From: Yoonia tamlensis
GTDB lineage: Bacteria > Pseudomonadota > Alphaproteobacteria > Rhodobacterales > Rhodobacteraceae
Direction: 5' to 3'
Assembly: GCF_900115105.1 (NCBI RefSeq)
Contig: NZ_FOYP01000001.1
Location: 2,010,097 to 2,074,096, forward strand
DNA length: 64,000 nt
Below, piece by piece: positions 8,715 to 19,416 of the stretch (position 1 is its first letter; each line of letters begins with the position of its first letter). The translations under genes were made by a program, and so were the position numbers. The notes beneath the pieces are model-generated. The model was given only the letters and a program-made list of their open reading frames with translations, was not told where the DNA came from and did not search any database.

Positions 8715-10229
8715 GTGGCAAGTCGTCCGGGACAGTTGGCCCTAAATGGGCTGTATCTATTCGCATTCCTAATTGTAACGTTGTTTGCGCCCATCAGCGC
8801 AATCGCAGCACCTTATGCCGCGATGGTGATGGATGCGCGCACAGGCGAGGTTTTGCATTCGCGAAATGCCGATACACGGCTGCATCCGGCATCGCTGACC
8901 AAAATGATGACGATGTATATCGCATTTCAGGCATTGGAACGTGGTGAAATTACGCTGGATACCGAAGTCACGATCAGCCGCAACGCAGCCAATGAACCGC
9001 CATCCAAACTTGGCGTGCAGGCGGGGCAAACGATCCGTCTGCGGTATCTGCTACGCGCGGCAGCGGTGAAATCCGCAAACGATGCCGCAACCGCCATCGG
9101 CGAAGCCATTGCCGGATCAGAAGAAGCCTTTGCCATACGCATGAACCGCACCGCCCAAGCCATGGGTATGCGCAACACGACCTTTGTAAACGCCCACGGG
9201 CTGACCGAGGCGGGACATTTGTCGACGGCGCGTGACATGACCGTTTTAGGTCGACACATCATCTATGATTTCCCGCAATACTATAATCTGTTTTCACGCC
9301 GCACCGCTGATGCGGGGATCGCGACCGTGCGCCATACCAATCGCCGCTGGCTTGACAGCTACGAGGGCGGTGACGGGATCAAAACCGGCTATACAAACGC
9401 AGCGGGGTTTAACCTTGTGGCCTCTGCGCAGCGCGGGCAGGAACGTATTATCGTGACGGTATTTGGCGGCACATCGACCGCTGCACGCAACGCACGTGTG
9501 ACGGAACTGATGGATATGGGCTTTAACCGCGCGCCTTCAAGCGCCACAATCCGGCAGCCGAACCCGCCTGCGGCAATGCTTTCGGCTGCACCGGCGGCCC
9601 AACAGCAGGCGGCTCTGCGTGTTTCAGGGTTGGTTGACACCAGCTTGCGCCCAGTTGCGCGCCCCGCCCCCGACACACCTGACCCAGCGCCAGAAGCCGA
9701 AATCCTTGTCGCAGCGGCAGATAACGCGATCATAGATGATGTTTTGAATGATGTCATCAACGCGGCCCTGCTCGAGGCGATGGAAGCGCCGGATCCGACA
9801 CCCGCTGTCGCACCGCCGCCCACCGAAACGCTAGTTGCCGCCGATGAACCAAGCCTGACGCCGGAACTACGCCCTGCAAGCCTGACCACCACTGAGGTCG
9901 CCGCGGCAACGCCCGCGCCAGAAGCGGCACCCGCCATTATCACAGCCCCGGCAGAGCCCGAAGTCGTCACACGGATTTCCACCTCGGGCGGGCGTCACTG
10001 GGGTATCAATGTCGGGCGTTTCAACAGCCGTTACGACGCGGAACGTGTCCTGCTGCGTGTGGCGCTGAATGAAATGAGCACCCTCGACGGGGCCCTGCGC
10101 CGCGTTGTGCAACGTTCTGGCGGGTTTGACGCGAATTTCATGGGGCTTAGCCGCGAAGGCGCCGATCTGGCCTGCCGCCGCTTACAAGCACGCGGCACGA
10201 CATGTTTCATGATCGGATCTGAAGGTTAA
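8715..10229 (+). CDS. dacC: D-alanyl-D-alanine carboxypeptidase with C-terminal SPOR domain
   Basis: 504 residues; trims the terminal D-Ala of peptidoglycan stem peptides in the periplasm. A signal peptide covers about residues 1-32. The penicillin-binding motifs are all present: SLTK at 60-63, SAN at 120-122 and KTG at 223-225. A long Pro/Ala-rich linker (about 285-420) leads to a C-terminal SPOR-like domain (about 425-500), which binds denuded glycan and targets proteins to the septum. The start is GTG 8715 with AGAGG upstream. This peptidase-SPOR fusion is common in alphaproteobacteria. The symbol is by family only. Confidence 0.92.
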   Translation: MASRPGQLALNGLYLFAFLIVTLFAPISAIAAPYAAMVMDARTGEVLHSRNADTRLHPASLTKMMTMYIAFQALERGEITLDTEVTISRNAANEPPSKLGVQAGQTIRLRYLLRAAAVKSANDAATAIGEAIAGSEEAFAIRMNRTAQAMGMRNTTFVNAHGLTEAGHLSTARDMTVLGRHIIYDFPQYYNLFSRRTADAGIATVRHTNRRWLDSYEGGDGIKTGYTNAAGFNLVASAQRGQERIIVTVFGGTSTAARNARVTELMDMGFNRAPSSATIRQPNPPAAMLSAAPAAQQQAALRVSGLVDTSLRPVARPAPDTPDPAPEAEILVAAADNAIIDDVLNDVINAALLEAMEAPDPTPAVAPPPTETLVAADEPSLTPELRPASLTTTEVAAATPAPEAAPAIITAPAEPEVVTRISTSGGRHWGINVGRFNSRYDAERVLLRVALNEMSTLDGALRRVVQRSGGFDANFMGLSREGADLACRRLQARGTTCFMIGSEG

Positions 10230-10292
10230 CAAAATGCGTTCCACATGCAGTCGCATATGAAACGCCCTAGTGGACCTGCATGATCCTGCCAG

Positions 10293-11291
10293 CTAGCGGC
10301 AGTATTCTCCGGATTGCAGCGCGCCAGCGTTCGTGACTGTTTTGGTCTCGAAATCATAGCAGCCTTGTGTCGCTGCGGGCGCATAGCGAATATAGTAATC
10401 TTCGCCTGCATAACGATAATCCATGCGACGTTGACCGTTTTCATCTTCTGAATAAACCAACCCCTCGACGCCACCCTGTGGCGGACGACCAGGTGTTGCG
10501 CCGCCGCCTGCTGCCGCGACAAGTGGTGCAACCCTTGGCAACGCATCAAAATCGGCGACAACACCCATCAGGCATTGCACGATATAAGGCGCGTCTTGCG
10601 ATGTATGATAACGATACCCGAATTGCACATCCGGCTGGCCGTTGCAGACATCAAGCACGCCGTCCGCGATCACCGATCCGTCAGGGTTCGTATCGCCATA
10701 AATCGGAAAACCATCAAAGGCCCAGCCGATCACCGCATTCGGACCCGCGTTGTCCATCTGCGCGATCATGCAAACCGGTGCTGCATGGTAATGGTAATCG
10801 TCGCCCCGCCCCGCATGCCCGCCGCAAATATCAAGCTGGCCGGTTTGAACCGTATCATGTTGGGCCTGATGGTGCGCCAGATCGGTCTGGGACATCTCTC
10901 CACCGCCGGTGTAATCATAGATCGGCACGCCATTGACCGCGACCCCAAGAGCCGCATCACGGGTCAGCGGCGTATCCCCCAGTTCAGGAACAAGAATGAC
11001 CGGAGCCGCGTAATCAGCGGGCACTGGCACCTGTTCATTGGTTCCTGTGATACCTGTCATCAGATCATGATCGGGATAGGTATCGGACCGGATCGTCGCA
11101 TGGGTGTCAGAACATGTCACTGTGACGCTATCTGCAAATCCCGCATCAACAACAGAACCCGCAATTGCGGCACAATGATCATCATGGGCTTGCGCCGCAG
11201 TGGCGCCGCCAATGCCGACACAGGCCGATATTAATAGCAGCCCCGCTCCGGTTTTCAGCGTTTTCGTATCACGGTGGAGCGCGATGTTCAT
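10293..11291 (-). CDS. Exported YHYH-domain protein
   Basis: 332 residues with a signal peptide cleaved near residue 35 (AAQA). The protein is named for the tetrapeptide YHYH, seen at residues 166-169 within GDDYHYHAAPVC; around it lie CGGHAGRGDD, GWAFDGFPIYG and FGYRYHTSQDAPY, all typical of the YHYH domain. Function of this family is unknown; the clustered His and Asp suggest metal binding and the many cysteines suggest periplasmic disulfides. ATG 11291 overlaps the upstream stop as ATGA, so the two genes are translationally coupled. Confidence 0.85.
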   Translation of the reverse strand: MNIALHRDTKTLKTGAGLLLISACVGIGGATAAQAHDDHCAAIAGSVVDAGFADSVTVTCSDTHATIRSDTYPDHDLMTGITGTNEQVPVPADYAAPVILVPELGDTPLTRDAALGVAVNGVPIYDYTGGGEMSQTDLAHHQAQHDTVQTGQLDICGGHAGRGDDYHYHAAPVCMIAQMDNAGPNAVIGWAFDGFPIYGDTNPDGSVIADGVLDVCNGQPDVQFGYRYHTSQDAPYIVQCLMGVVADFDALPRVAPLVAAAGGGATPGRPPQGGVEGLVYSEDENGQRRMDYRYAGEDYYIRYAPAATQGCYDFETKTVTNAGALQSGEYCR

Positions 11292-11929
11292 TCCACCGTC
11301 AACCGGCAAAGAACCGTATTGCTTTGTTCAAGATCGGGACCCCAGATCAGTTCCGCCGTGTCATCCCAGCTAATCTCGTCATATCCCATCTTGGGATCGA
11401 CAGCATTTTCGCTATACACATCGGCTTGCGGCCAGTCACTTGCATCAAATCCGGCGGTGTCCCAATCGGCGGGTGCGTCTGATGCTTCAAATCCGCAAGC
11501 GCCCTGCCCCGCGACAGGATTGGCTTCGCTTTCACAAGATTTATCTAGCGGGGCTGTGTGAATCACCAGACATTGCCAAGCCGCATCGCTCACCGCGACG
11601 GGTGTGCCTGCGGCATCCATAATCTGCACAATCACGCCGCCATCGCCCATCTGTTGGCGACCGGTCCCGATATATTCAAGACCCGTGTCGTTTTCTTTGA
11701 AATCTTTCGCGACCAGCCCGATCGTGAACGGTCGCTCTGCTTCAAAGGTAAAGCTCTCGGCGTTGAAAGAACGCTCTGTGGTGATTGGCACGCTATCTTC
11801 GGCGACCTGTACGCCATTGATCCGCATTTCGAACCAGTTATCGGCCCAGACATCCGCACTGAATGTTTCCGCGAAAACCGCCCCCGCAGAAAGTGGGATA
11901 AAAGCGAGAGAATAGATGATCGTGCGCAT
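11288..11929 (-). CDS. Exported protein of unknown function, partner of the YHYH protein
   Basis: 213 residues with a signal peptide (cleavage near residue 20, VFAETF). The mature region is rich in Asp, Trp and aromatic residues (ADVWADNWFEMRINGV; DAPADWDTAGFDASDWP), a pattern seen in secreted beta-sandwich, carbohydrate-binding-like domains of enzymes such as glycosidases. Four cysteines could pair in the periplasm. I cannot name a family. The coupling to the YHYH gene (4-base ATGA overlap) argues that the two proteins work together. Confidence 0.75.
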   Translation of the reverse strand: MRTIIYSLAFIPLSAGAVFAETFSADVWADNWFEMRINGVQVAEDSVPITTERSFNAESFTFEAERPFTIGLVAKDFKENDTGLEYIGTGRQQMGDGGVIVQIMDAAGTPVAVSDAAWQCLVIHTAPLDKSCESEANPVAGQGACGFEASDAPADWDTAGFDASDWPQADVYSENAVDPKMGYDEISWDDTAELIWGPDLEQSNTVLCRLTVE

Positions 11930-12015
11930 TGTGATGACCTTTGCTGAATTGCTTTCTTATTCAACGGTGCAACTGTGATTTTCCGTCGCACAAAATGCAG
12001 ATTGTCCACACACGC

Positions 12016-13611
12016 TTAAACGACGTTGCCCTCAAAGGCGGCGGCCATCAGCGCGCGGGTATAGTCGGTTTGCGGCGCCTCAAAGATCGCCTGCGCTTCG
12101 CCTGCCTCGACCACATCGCCTTGCTTCATCACCATGACCTTGTGGGACAGGGCGCGCACGACCTTTAGGTCGTGACTGATAAACAGATAGGCCAGCCCGT
12201 ATTTTTGCTGCAAGTCACGCAAAAGCTGCACGATCTGCACCTGTACGGTCATATCGAGCGCGCTTGTCGGTTCATCCAGAATAAGCAGTTTCGGGCGCAA
12301 AATCATCGCGCGCGCAATGGCAATCCGCTGGCGCTGCCCGCCGGAAAATTCATGCGGGTAGCGGTCCATCGTAGCAGGATCAAGCCCGACCTCTTGCATG
12401 ATCTCTTGCACCATATCGCGGCGGTTGCGGCCTGGATCAACACCATGAACGCCCAAGCCTTCGGCAATGATTTCCGCCACGGTCATGCGTGGGCTAAGCG
12501 ATCCGTAGGGGTCTTGGAACACGATCTGCATATCGCTGCGCAGCGGGCGCATTTGTTTTTGGCTATAGCCGTCAATATCCGTGCCCTGAAACGCGATCCG
12601 CCCTTCCGACCGGATCAGCCGCATCACGGCCAGCGCCAGCGTGGTTTTGCCAGATCCGCTTTCGCCGACAACGCCAAGCGTTTCACCCGCGCGAATTTGC
12701 AAGGTCGCGGCGTTCACCGCCTTGATATGGCCCACCGTGCGCCGCAAAAGCCCTGCATGGATCGGGAACCAAATGCGCGCATTATCCGTTTCCAGAACCA
12801 CGGGTGCATCCGCGGGTACCGGCACGGGCCGCCCCGCCGATTCCGCCGCCAAAAGCGTTTGCGTATAGGGGTGCTGCGGGTTGGTAAAAATCTCGGCAGT
12901 GGGGCCGGTTTCAACGATTTCGCCGTCCTTCATTACACACACACGGTCCGCGATCTTGCGCACGATGGTCAGGTCATGGGTGATAAACAGCATCGACATG
13001 CCCGCGCCGCGTTTGAGATCGGCCAGCAGTTCCAGAATTTGCGCCTGAATAGTCACATCAAGCGCGGTTGTGGGTTCATCCGCGATCAGCAAATCGGGGC
13101 CGTTGGCCAGCGCCATCGCGATCATCACCCGTTGCCGTTGCCCGCCGGACAATTGGTGCGGATAGGCGGTCAGGCGGCTTTCGGCATCCCTGATCCCCAC
13201 GCGGTCCAGAAGGTCCAAAATCCGTTCGCGTACCGCCGGACCACGGATACCCTGATGCAGTTCAATGCTTTCGCCCAACTGTTTTTCAAGCGTGTGCAGC
13301 GGGTTGAGCGATGTCATCGGTTCTTGAAAGATAAAACTAATGTCATTGCCGCGCACGCGGCGCAGCGCGCGTTCCTCCGCGCCGACCATTTCTTCGCCCG
13401 CGTATTTGATCGAACCCGCCATCACGGCGCTTTCGTCCAACAGTTGCACGGTCGAAAGCGCGGTTACCGATTTACCGGACCCGGATTCGCCAACAATCGC
13501 AACGGTTTCGCCCTTATCGACATGAAATGACACGCCGCGCACCGCATGGGTCACGCCGCCGTCTTGGCGGAAGGCAACGCGCAGGTCGCGCACATCTAAA
13601 ACCCTGCTCAT
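12016..13611 (-). CDS. yejF: Peptide ABC transporter, fused ATP-binding protein (YejF type)
   Basis: 531 residues carrying two complete ABC cassettes: Walker A GESGSGKS and LSGGQRQR in the first half, GESGSGKT and FSGGQRQR in the second, each followed by a DEPT Walker B. This double-cassette form is typical of YejF, which powers uptake of oligopeptides (microcin C in E. coli) across the inner membrane. It is the last gene of yejABEF here; its ATG overlaps the yejE stop by 4 bases. Confidence 0.94.
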   Translation of the reverse strand: MSRVLDVRDLRVAFRQDGGVTHAVRGVSFHVDKGETVAIVGESGSGKSVTALSTVQLLDESAVMAGSIKYAGEEMVGAEERALRRVRGNDISFIFQEPMTSLNPLHTLEKQLGESIELHQGIRGPAVRERILDLLDRVGIRDAESRLTAYPHQLSGGQRQRVMIAMALANGPDLLIADEPTTALDVTIQAQILELLADLKRGAGMSMLFITHDLTIVRKIADRVCVMKDGEIVETGPTAEIFTNPQHPYTQTLLAAESAGRPVPVPADAPVVLETDNARIWFPIHAGLLRRTVGHIKAVNAATLQIRAGETLGVVGESGSGKTTLALAVMRLIRSEGRIAFQGTDIDGYSQKQMRPLRSDMQIVFQDPYGSLSPRMTVAEIIAEGLGVHGVDPGRNRRDMVQEIMQEVGLDPATMDRYPHEFSGGQRQRIAIARAMILRPKLLILDEPTSALDMTVQVQIVQLLRDLQQKYGLAYLFISHDLKVVRALSHKVMVMKQGDVVEAGEAQAIFEAPQTDYTRALMAAAFEGNVV

Positions 13612-14777
13612 TGCGCGGCCTCGCTTTTGTCAGCAAAGGGCAGATCGGCGGTGTCGACCTTGCCATCCGCGACAAAGGTCTTACGCGGATCAAACGCATC
13701 GCGCACGCCTTCAAAGATGAAAACCAAAAGCGACAGCATGACTGCAAACGTGAAAAACGCGGTAAAGCCAAGCCAAGGCGCTTGCAGGTTTTGTTTCGCC
13801 TGCAGGGTCATTTCACCCAGCGACGGCGCAGAGGACGGCAGGCCAAAGCCCAAGAAATCAAGCGAAGCCAATGTCGCAATTGCCCCCGTGACCAGAAACG
13901 GCAGCATTGTCACGGTCGCGACCATCGCGTTGGGCAGCATATGGCGGAACATGATCGTGCGGTCGCGCACGCCAAGCGCCTTGGCCGCGCGCACGTATTC
14001 AAGATTGCGCGCGCGCAGGAATTCCGCCCGCACAACACCGACCAATGACGGCCAGCCGAACAGCACGGTCAGAAAAACAAGCAGCCAGAAACTGCGCCCC
14101 AAGATCGCAAAAACAATGATGATCACATAAAGCGACGGGGTGCCTGTCCAGATTTCGATAAACCGTTGAAAAATCAGGTCGGTCCAGCCGCCAAAATAGC
14201 CCTGCACAGCCCCCGCCATGATGCCCAGAATGGATGACGCGACCGTCACCATCAGCGCAAAAGCAATCGACAGGCGGAACCCGTAGATCACCCGCGCGAC
14301 CACATCGCGTTTGGTATCATCGGTGCCCAGCCAATTATCGGCACTTGGCGGTGCGGGGGCCACGCCCTGCACATCGACGATGGTCTTGTAAGAATAGGGG
14401 ATCGGCGGCCAAATCATCCAACCTTTGTAGAATTCGCCATCAATTGTGTCGCCTTGGGCAACGGCATCAATCAGTTCCTCTGGCGTGTCAAAGCAGTCTT
14501 CAATCCCGCCCGTGACAATCAGGCATTCAACTTCGGCGTCCTTATAGGCGGCCTCGGTCGGGAAATCGCCGCCGAAATCGCGTTCCGAATAGAAGTTGAA
14601 AATCGGCATATGCAATTCGCCGCGATAGCTGACCACAATGGGTTTATCATTGGCGATAAATTCAGCCAGTAGCGACAGGCCAAACAGGACACTGAATATA
14701 ATCAATGACCATACCGCGCGCCGGTTGCGTTTGAAATTACGCCAGCGGCGTTGGTTCAGGGGGGAAAGCAGCTTCAT
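13608..14777 (-). CDS. yejE: Peptide ABC transporter permease (YejE type)
   Basis: 389 residues. The N-terminal [18 protein letters not shown] and a long periplasmic insertion between helix 1 and the core are characteristic of YejE. The core has five membrane helices and the EAA-type loop ([19 protein letters not shown]) that contacts the ATPase. It forms the membrane channel with YejB. It overlaps yejB and yejF by 4 bases on each side, so the order yejA-yejB-yejE-yejF is one operon. Confidence 0.94.
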   Translation of the reverse strand: MKLLSPLNQRRWRNFKRNRRAVWSLIIFSVLFGLSLLAEFIANDKPIVVSYRGELHMPIFNFYSERDFGGDFPTEAAYKDAEVECLIVTGGIEDCFDTPEELIDAVAQGDTIDGEFYKGWMIWPPIPYSYKTIVDVQGVAPAPPSADNWLGTDDTKRDVVARVIYGFRLSIAFALMVTVASSILGIMAGAVQGYFGGWTDLIFQRFIEIWTGTPSLYVIIIVFAILGRSFWLLVFLTVLFGWPSLVGVVRAEFLRARNLEYVRAAKALGVRDRTIMFRHMLPNAMVATVTMLPFLVTGAIATLASLDFLGFGLPSSAPSLGEMTLQAKQNLQAPWLGFTAFFTFAVMLSLLVFIFEGVRDAFDPRKTFVADGKVDTADLPFADKSEAAQ

Positions 14778-15853
14778 CCGCGGGCCTCGAAATCAATGCG
14801 CGGATCAACAAACACATAAGTCAAATCGGTGATAATCCCCACGACAAGCCCAATCAGCGAGAACGCAAAAAGCGTGCCAAAAACCACTGGATAGTCGCGC
14901 GCAACGGCAGCTTCAAACCCCAAACGCCCCAAACCATCCAGCGAAAACAGCGTTTCAATAATCAGCGAGCCGCCAAAAAACACACCGATAAACAGCGCCG
15001 GAAAGCCCGAGATCACAATCAGCATCGCGTTGCGGAAAACATGGCCATAAAGCACCCTGCTTTCCGATAGGCCCTTGGCCTTGGCGGTGATCACATATTG
15101 TTTTTTGATTTCGTCCAAGAAGCTGTTTTTGGTCAGCAAGGTTAGCGTTGCAAAGGCCGAAATCGTCGAGGCAAAGACCGGCAATGCAATGTGCCAGAAA
15201 TAATCCAAGACTTTGCCGATCAAGCTTAGCTGGTCAAAATCGGTCGATGTCAGCCCCCGCAGCGGAAACACCCGCCAATATGACCCGCCCGCAAACAACA
15301 CGATCAGCAGGATCGCAAAAAGAAAGCCGGGGATCGCGTAGCCGATGATGATCGCGCCCGATGTCCACGTATCAAATCGCGACCCGTCGCGGACCGCCTT
15401 TTTGATCCCCAGCGGGATCGACACGAAATAGGCAATCAACGTCGACCAGAGCCCCAGCGTGATCGACACGGGCATCTTTTCCATCACCAGATCAAACACG
15501 GATATGGACCTGAAATAGCTTTCGCCAAAATCAAAGCGCATGTAGTTCCAGATCATATTCAGGAACCGTTCGAGCGGTGGTTTGTCAAAGCCGAATTCGC
15601 GTTCCAATTCGGCGATGAATTCAGGCGGCAAACCACGCCCGCCAATATATTCGCTTTCGGATTCGCCACCAAAATCGGCGTCATTGCCGCCGCCTGCAAT
15701 GCTTTCAAAGACATCGCCATTGCCTTCCATCTTGGCCAGAATCTGTTCGATCGGGCCACCGGGGACAAATTGGATCAAGGCAAAGTTGACGATCATGATC
15801 CCAAGCAACGTGGGGATGATCAGCAAAAGCCTGCGTAGGATATAGGCGCCCAT
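14774..15853 (-). CDS. yejB: Peptide ABC transporter permease (YejB type)
   Basis: 359 residues with six membrane helices in the DppB-like permease fold. The N-terminal [16 protein letters not shown] is typical, and the cytoplasmic EAA loop ([19 protein letters not shown]) is present. The insertion after helix 1 (about residues 35-100), rich in Gly, Glu and Asp, is longer than in DppB and is usual for YejB. It lies 9 bases downstream of yejA. Confidence 0.94.
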   Translation of the reverse strand: MGAYILRRLLLIIPTLLGIMIVNFALIQFVPGGPIEQILAKMEGNGDVFESIAGGGNDADFGGESESEYIGGRGLPPEFIAELEREFGFDKPPLERFLNMIWNYMRFDFGESYFRSISVFDLVMEKMPVSITLGLWSTLIAYFVSIPLGIKKAVRDGSRFDTWTSGAIIIGYAIPGFLFAILLIVLFAGGSYWRVFPLRGLTSTDFDQLSLIGKVLDYFWHIALPVFASTISAFATLTLLTKNSFLDEIKKQYVITAKAKGLSESRVLYGHVFRNAMLIVISGFPALFIGVFFGGSLIIETLFSLDGLGRLGFEAAVARDYPVVFGTLFAFSLIGLVVGIITDLTYVFVDPRIDFEARG

Positions 15854-15862
15854 GTCGATGCG

Positions 15863-17782
15863 TTACTGGAACGCGCCGGCAGCCGCGAGCGCCTCGGCTT
15901 TATCTTGGTTAATCCACCAGTAATCCAGATAGCCAAGCCCGAATTCCGGCAGATTTTCAGGGTGCTCGTACATGTCATAGGCCGCGACCCAGTTCTTGCC
16001 CAGATACCAGACAGGCACGATGTAATATTCATAGCGCATGATGCGATCAATCGCGCGCACAGCCGCTGCCATTTCATCGTAATCTTCCGCAGCGGTTACA
16101 AATTCCGCCAATTCATCAAAGGCTTGCGAGCAGTATCCAGCGGGGTTGAACACGTCATCCTTGTCTTCGCAGCCAAATTTTTGCGTGATCCCGCGCCCTT
16201 CGACAAGCCCGTTCACATAGTAGCTGAACATCATGTCAAAATCATTTTCTTGGGTGCGCGCCTGATATTGCGAGGGGTCAACCCGGTTATAGGTGATATT
16301 CACGCCAAGCCGCTGCAGGTTTTCGACGTAAGGGTTGATGATCCGGTCAAAGCTTTGCCGTGTTTCCAGAAATTCGACATCAAGTGTATTGCCATTTGCA
16401 TCACGCAGCAGCCCGTCATCCCCGCTGGTATAGCCCGCGGCCTCCATCAGTATCAGGGCCTGCCGCAGGTTGTTGCGGTCAAGCGCGCGTTCACCGCTGA
16501 CATGGGGCAGCAATGCCTCTTGGGTGAAAATCTCGGCTGGCAGATGTTCCCGCACGGTTTCCAGCATTTCCAATTCGCGCCCTTCGGGCAGCCCCGCAGC
16601 CTTAAGCCTGTCGTTTTCCCAGAAACTTTCGCGCTGTTGGAACAGCCCGTATTGCAGGTTTTCATTGGTCCATGTGAAATTATACATCAGCCCCAGCGCG
16701 CGGCGCACGTTGCGATCCTGAAACTTTTCGCGGCGCAGGTTAAACACAAATCCGGTCGCTGCGGGCAATGTCCCGTCGTCCAGCGTGGTGCGGGTTACCC
16801 AGCCTTGTTCGAGCGCCGGAAAATCATAGGCCGTCGCCCAGTTGAGCGAGCTGTTTTCACGGCGAAATGTAAATTCACCGGCTTTAAACGCCTCGAACGC
16901 GGCGGAGGTATCGGCGAAATATTCGATGCGGATCGAATCGTAATTGCCACGTCCGACATTGATCGGCACATCCTCGCCCCAATAGTCGGGGTTGCGCACG
17001 TAAATCAGCTGGCGACCCGGATCAATGGTGCCCACCATATATTCACCCGTCCCTGGGCCTGTTTCCATGCGGGCTTCGTCCAGACGGGCGCCGGTTTCTT
17101 CGAACCAAGCCTTTGACATCACAATCTGGCCACCCATTTGTGACACCCGACCCTTTTCCGGCGCATCCGCCGCAAAGGTGAATTTCACGGTGTAATCGTC
17201 GATCGCTTCATAGGATTCTACCAATGCGACAATGCCGGCACGGTAGGACGGGGTAGCCTGTTCACGCAGCAATTCGTGCGTATAAATGACATCATGCGCG
17301 GTCATCGGCGTGCCGTCTGAAAATGTCACATCATCGCGCAGATGGAATATGACCCAAGACTGGTCTTGCGGATATTCGACCGTTTTGCACAGCAGGCAAT
17401 ATTCCGATCCGACCTCGTCATCGGTGCCGGTCATGATCCGTTCATACATGATAGACGCCATCGCCCCGGGTGAACCGGAGAGCGTGGCAAAGGGGTTCAT
17501 ATTGTCGAAAGTACCGTCGGCGGAAATGCTCACTTCGCCGCCAATGGGGGCATCGGGGTTCACATAGTCAAGATGTGCAAAATCGGCAGGGTATTTCAGC
17601 GTGCCATATTCATTATAGCCGTGGCTTTGGATGATCGTGTCGCCGCTTTGCGCATGCAGGGCCTGAGCCGTGAACAATGTCGCAACCCCAACAAGCCCGG
17701 CCAGAAATACCTGCGTCAGCCGGCTGGAATCAACTTCTTGTTTCAAGGCGGTAGCGCGGGTCTGGGTGCGGTTTTGCATCAT
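15863..17782 (-). CDS. yejA: Peptide ABC transporter, periplasmic binding protein (YejA type)
   Basis: 639 residues, the large SBP family 5 size. A signal peptide covers about residues 26-45 (ends LHAQS), after an unusually long charged N-terminus; an internal start is possible. The binding-protein signature is recognisable in the central VIFHLRDDVTFSDGTPMTAHDV. It captures oligopeptides in the periplasm and hands them to YejBE. First gene of the operon; no convincing promoter was read in the 157 bases upstream. Confidence 0.92.
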   Translation of the reverse strand: MMQNRTQTRATALKQEVDSSRLTQVFLAGLVGVATLFTAQALHAQSGDTIIQSHGYNEYGTLKYPADFAHLDYVNPDAPIGGEVSISADGTFDNMNPFATLSGSPGAMASIMYERIMTGTDDEVGSEYCLLCKTVEYPQDQSWVIFHLRDDVTFSDGTPMTAHDVIYTHELLREQATPSYRAGIVALVESYEAIDDYTVKFTFAADAPEKGRVSQMGGQIVMSKAWFEETGARLDEARMETGPGTGEYMVGTIDPGRQLIYVRNPDYWGEDVPINVGRGNYDSIRIEYFADTSAAFEAFKAGEFTFRRENSSLNWATAYDFPALEQGWVTRTTLDDGTLPAATGFVFNLRREKFQDRNVRRALGLMYNFTWTNENLQYGLFQQRESFWENDRLKAAGLPEGRELEMLETVREHLPAEIFTQEALLPHVSGERALDRNNLRQALILMEAAGYTSGDDGLLRDANGNTLDVEFLETRQSFDRIINPYVENLQRLGVNITYNRVDPSQYQARTQENDFDMMFSYYVNGLVEGRGITQKFGCEDKDDVFNPAGYCSQAFDELAEFVTAAEDYDEMAAAVRAIDRIMRYEYYIVPVWYLGKNWVAAYDMYEHPENLPEFGLGYLDYWWINQDKAEALAAAGAFQ

Positions 17783-17883
17783 TGTCTCCGATCACGGTTT
17801 GTTACCCGCAAGGCTACGTGACAGACCGGTAAACATTCAAGTTGAGAATGCGTGATCAGCCCGTGTTCACCGTATTTTCATAA

Positions 17884-17912
17884 CAAAAAGGCCGCCCTAG
17901 ATCAGAGCGGCC
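17884..17912 (-). terminator. Intrinsic terminator of the cytochrome cy gene
   Basis: Read on the minus strand: GGCCGC, an 11-base loop, GCGGCC, then TTTTTG. A GC stem with a U-tract about 28 bases after the cytochrome stop codon. Confidence 0.75.
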
Positions 17913-17939
17913 CCTTGGCAATACAATTATGCGTTCGGA

Positions 17940-18455
17940 TCAGTCGTCAAGACTGTCCAGATAGGCAATCAGATTTGCGCGATCTTCGATCTTGCGCACA
18001 CCGCTAAAGTTCATCGCAGTGCCCGGCGCAAAGCCGCTTGGGCTTTCGAGGAAATGGTTCAGCGTTTCTGCATCCCAAGTTTCGGCCACAGCGACCAATG
18101 ATCCCGAATAACCAAACCCGTCAACAGACCCGACCGCACGACCGACAACACCGTAAAGCGATGGACCAGCGCCGTTTACGCCCGGTTCAACGGAATGGCA
18201 GGCTTTACAGGGGCGGAATTCGCCTTCGCCGTCAGCGGCGCTTGCGGTTGCCATAACTTCGGCGAAATCGACTTCTTCGACAACTTCTTGTGCTTGATCG
18301 CCGCCTTCCACTTCAATCACATAGGCCTGTGCGTGATCGCCGTGGCCACCGCCACCGGAATAAATCAAATCAGCAGCCCAGCCACCCAGCAAGAATACAA
18401 GAAACGTCCCGCAAAGGCCGCCTACTACTTTCGTCAAAGTCATTGTGTCGAACAT
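17940..18455 (-). CDS. cycM: Membrane-anchored c-type cytochrome (cytochrome cy / CycM type)
   Basis: About 171 residues. The N-terminus MFDTMTLTKVVGG and the single uncleaved helix (about 8-32) match the anchor of cytochrome cy of Rhodobacter, followed by a flexible acidic linker (about 40-75) and one heme-c domain with CKACH and a distal Met in GTAMNFSG. It carries electrons from the bc1 complex to terminal oxidases while tethered to the inner membrane. ATG 18455 has GGAAC upstream; ATG 18467 is the alternative. It is divergent from pheA. Confidence 0.9.
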   Translation of the reverse strand: MFDTMTLTKVVGGLCGTFLVFLLGGWAADLIYSGGGGHGDHAQAYVIEVEGGDQAQEVVEEVDFAEVMATASAADGEGEFRPCKACHSVEPGVNGAGPSLYGVVGRAVGSVDGFGYSGSLVAVAETWDAETLNHFLESPSGFAPGTAMNFSGVRKIEDRANLIAYLDSLDD

Positions 18456-18576
18456 GTCGCGTTCCATTCAGTTCACAGATTTATGGCTATGTATCCGCTT
18501 CCCATGGCAGGTTGCAAGGTATACTGCCGCGACCAATCGCCCATTTTTCCGCAGATGCAGTCCGGAGGCCACGTTT

Positions 18577-19413
18577 ATGACCCAAAAAATCGCATTTCAG
18601 GGAGAGCTTGGCGCCTACGGGCATCAAGCCTGCGCAGATTCCCGCCCCGATTTCGAACCGCTGCCCTGCCCCACATTTGATGCCGCAATCGAGGCAGTGC
18701 GCAGCGGCGCGGCTGATCTGGGCATGATTGCGGTCGAAAATTCGACCTATGGCCGCGTTGCCGACGTGCATTCGCTTCTGCCCAAAAGCGGCCTGCACAT
18801 CGTTGATGAAACTTTTGTCCGCGTGCACGTTAACCTGCTTGGCAAAAAAGAGGCCGTACTTTCCGATATCAAACAGGCGCATGGCCATCCGGTTATCTTG
18901 CCGCAATGCGCTGATTTCTTGCGTGAACATGGCATCACCGGACACACAAGCACCGACAATGCCCGTGCCGCACGCGAAGTTGCCGAAGGCAACGACGTAA
19001 CAGTTGCGGCGCTTGCGTCCGAACTGGCCGCCGAGATCTATGACCTAAAGGTCGTAGCCCGCCACATCGAGGACCATGACCGCAACACAACGCGGTTCCT
19101 GATCATGGCGCGCGACCCTGATTACCGCAAACGCGGTGAATTCGGTATGGTCACCAGCTTTGTTTTCCGCGTGCGCAACATCCCTGCGGCGCTTTACAAG
19201 GCGATGGGCGGGTTTGCGACCAATGGCGTCAACATGACCAAGCTCGAAAGCTATATGGTGAACGGGACATTCAACGCGACCCAGTTCTATGCGGAAATTG
19301 AAGGCCATCCAGACGACAGCAACGTGCAGCGCGCGCTCGAAGAACTCGACTATTTTACCGACAAACTGCATGTGATGGGTGTCTATCCGGCCGCAGCGCG
19401 GCGGCACGAATAA
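18577..19413 (+). CDS. pheA: Prephenate dehydratase
   Basis: 278 residues. Converts prephenate to phenylpyruvate for phenylalanine synthesis. Starts IAFQGELGAYGHQA as in the family, with the catalytic region ENSTYGRVADVH and the C-terminal DRNTTRFLI (the conserved TRF threonine). The final 85 residues form an ACT regulatory domain with the ESYMVNGTFNATQFYAEIEG stretch that binds phenylalanine, so feedback inhibition is likely. No chorismate mutase domain is fused. GGAGG lies upstream of ATG 18577; the longer open frame is not family-like. Confidence 0.95.
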   Translation: MTQKIAFQGELGAYGHQACADSRPDFEPLPCPTFDAAIEAVRSGAADLGMIAVENSTYGRVADVHSLLPKSGLHIVDETFVRVHVNLLGKKEAVLSDIKQAHGHPVILPQCADFLREHGITGHTSTDNARAAREVAEGNDVTVAALASELAAEIYDLKVVARHIEDHDRNTTRFLIMARDPDYRKRGEFGMVTSFVFRVRNIPAALYKAMGGFATNGVNMTKLESYMVNGTFNATQFYAEIEGHPDDSNVQRALEELDYFTDKLHVMGVYPAAARRHE

Positions 19414-19416
19414 TTG

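Noticed and set aside
12172-13530. 452-codon frame antisense to yejF
   Set aside because: Overlap with a clear double ABC ATPase; typical high-GC shadow frame.
15905-17116. 403-codon frame antisense to yejA
   Set aside because: Shadow of a well-supported binding-protein gene.
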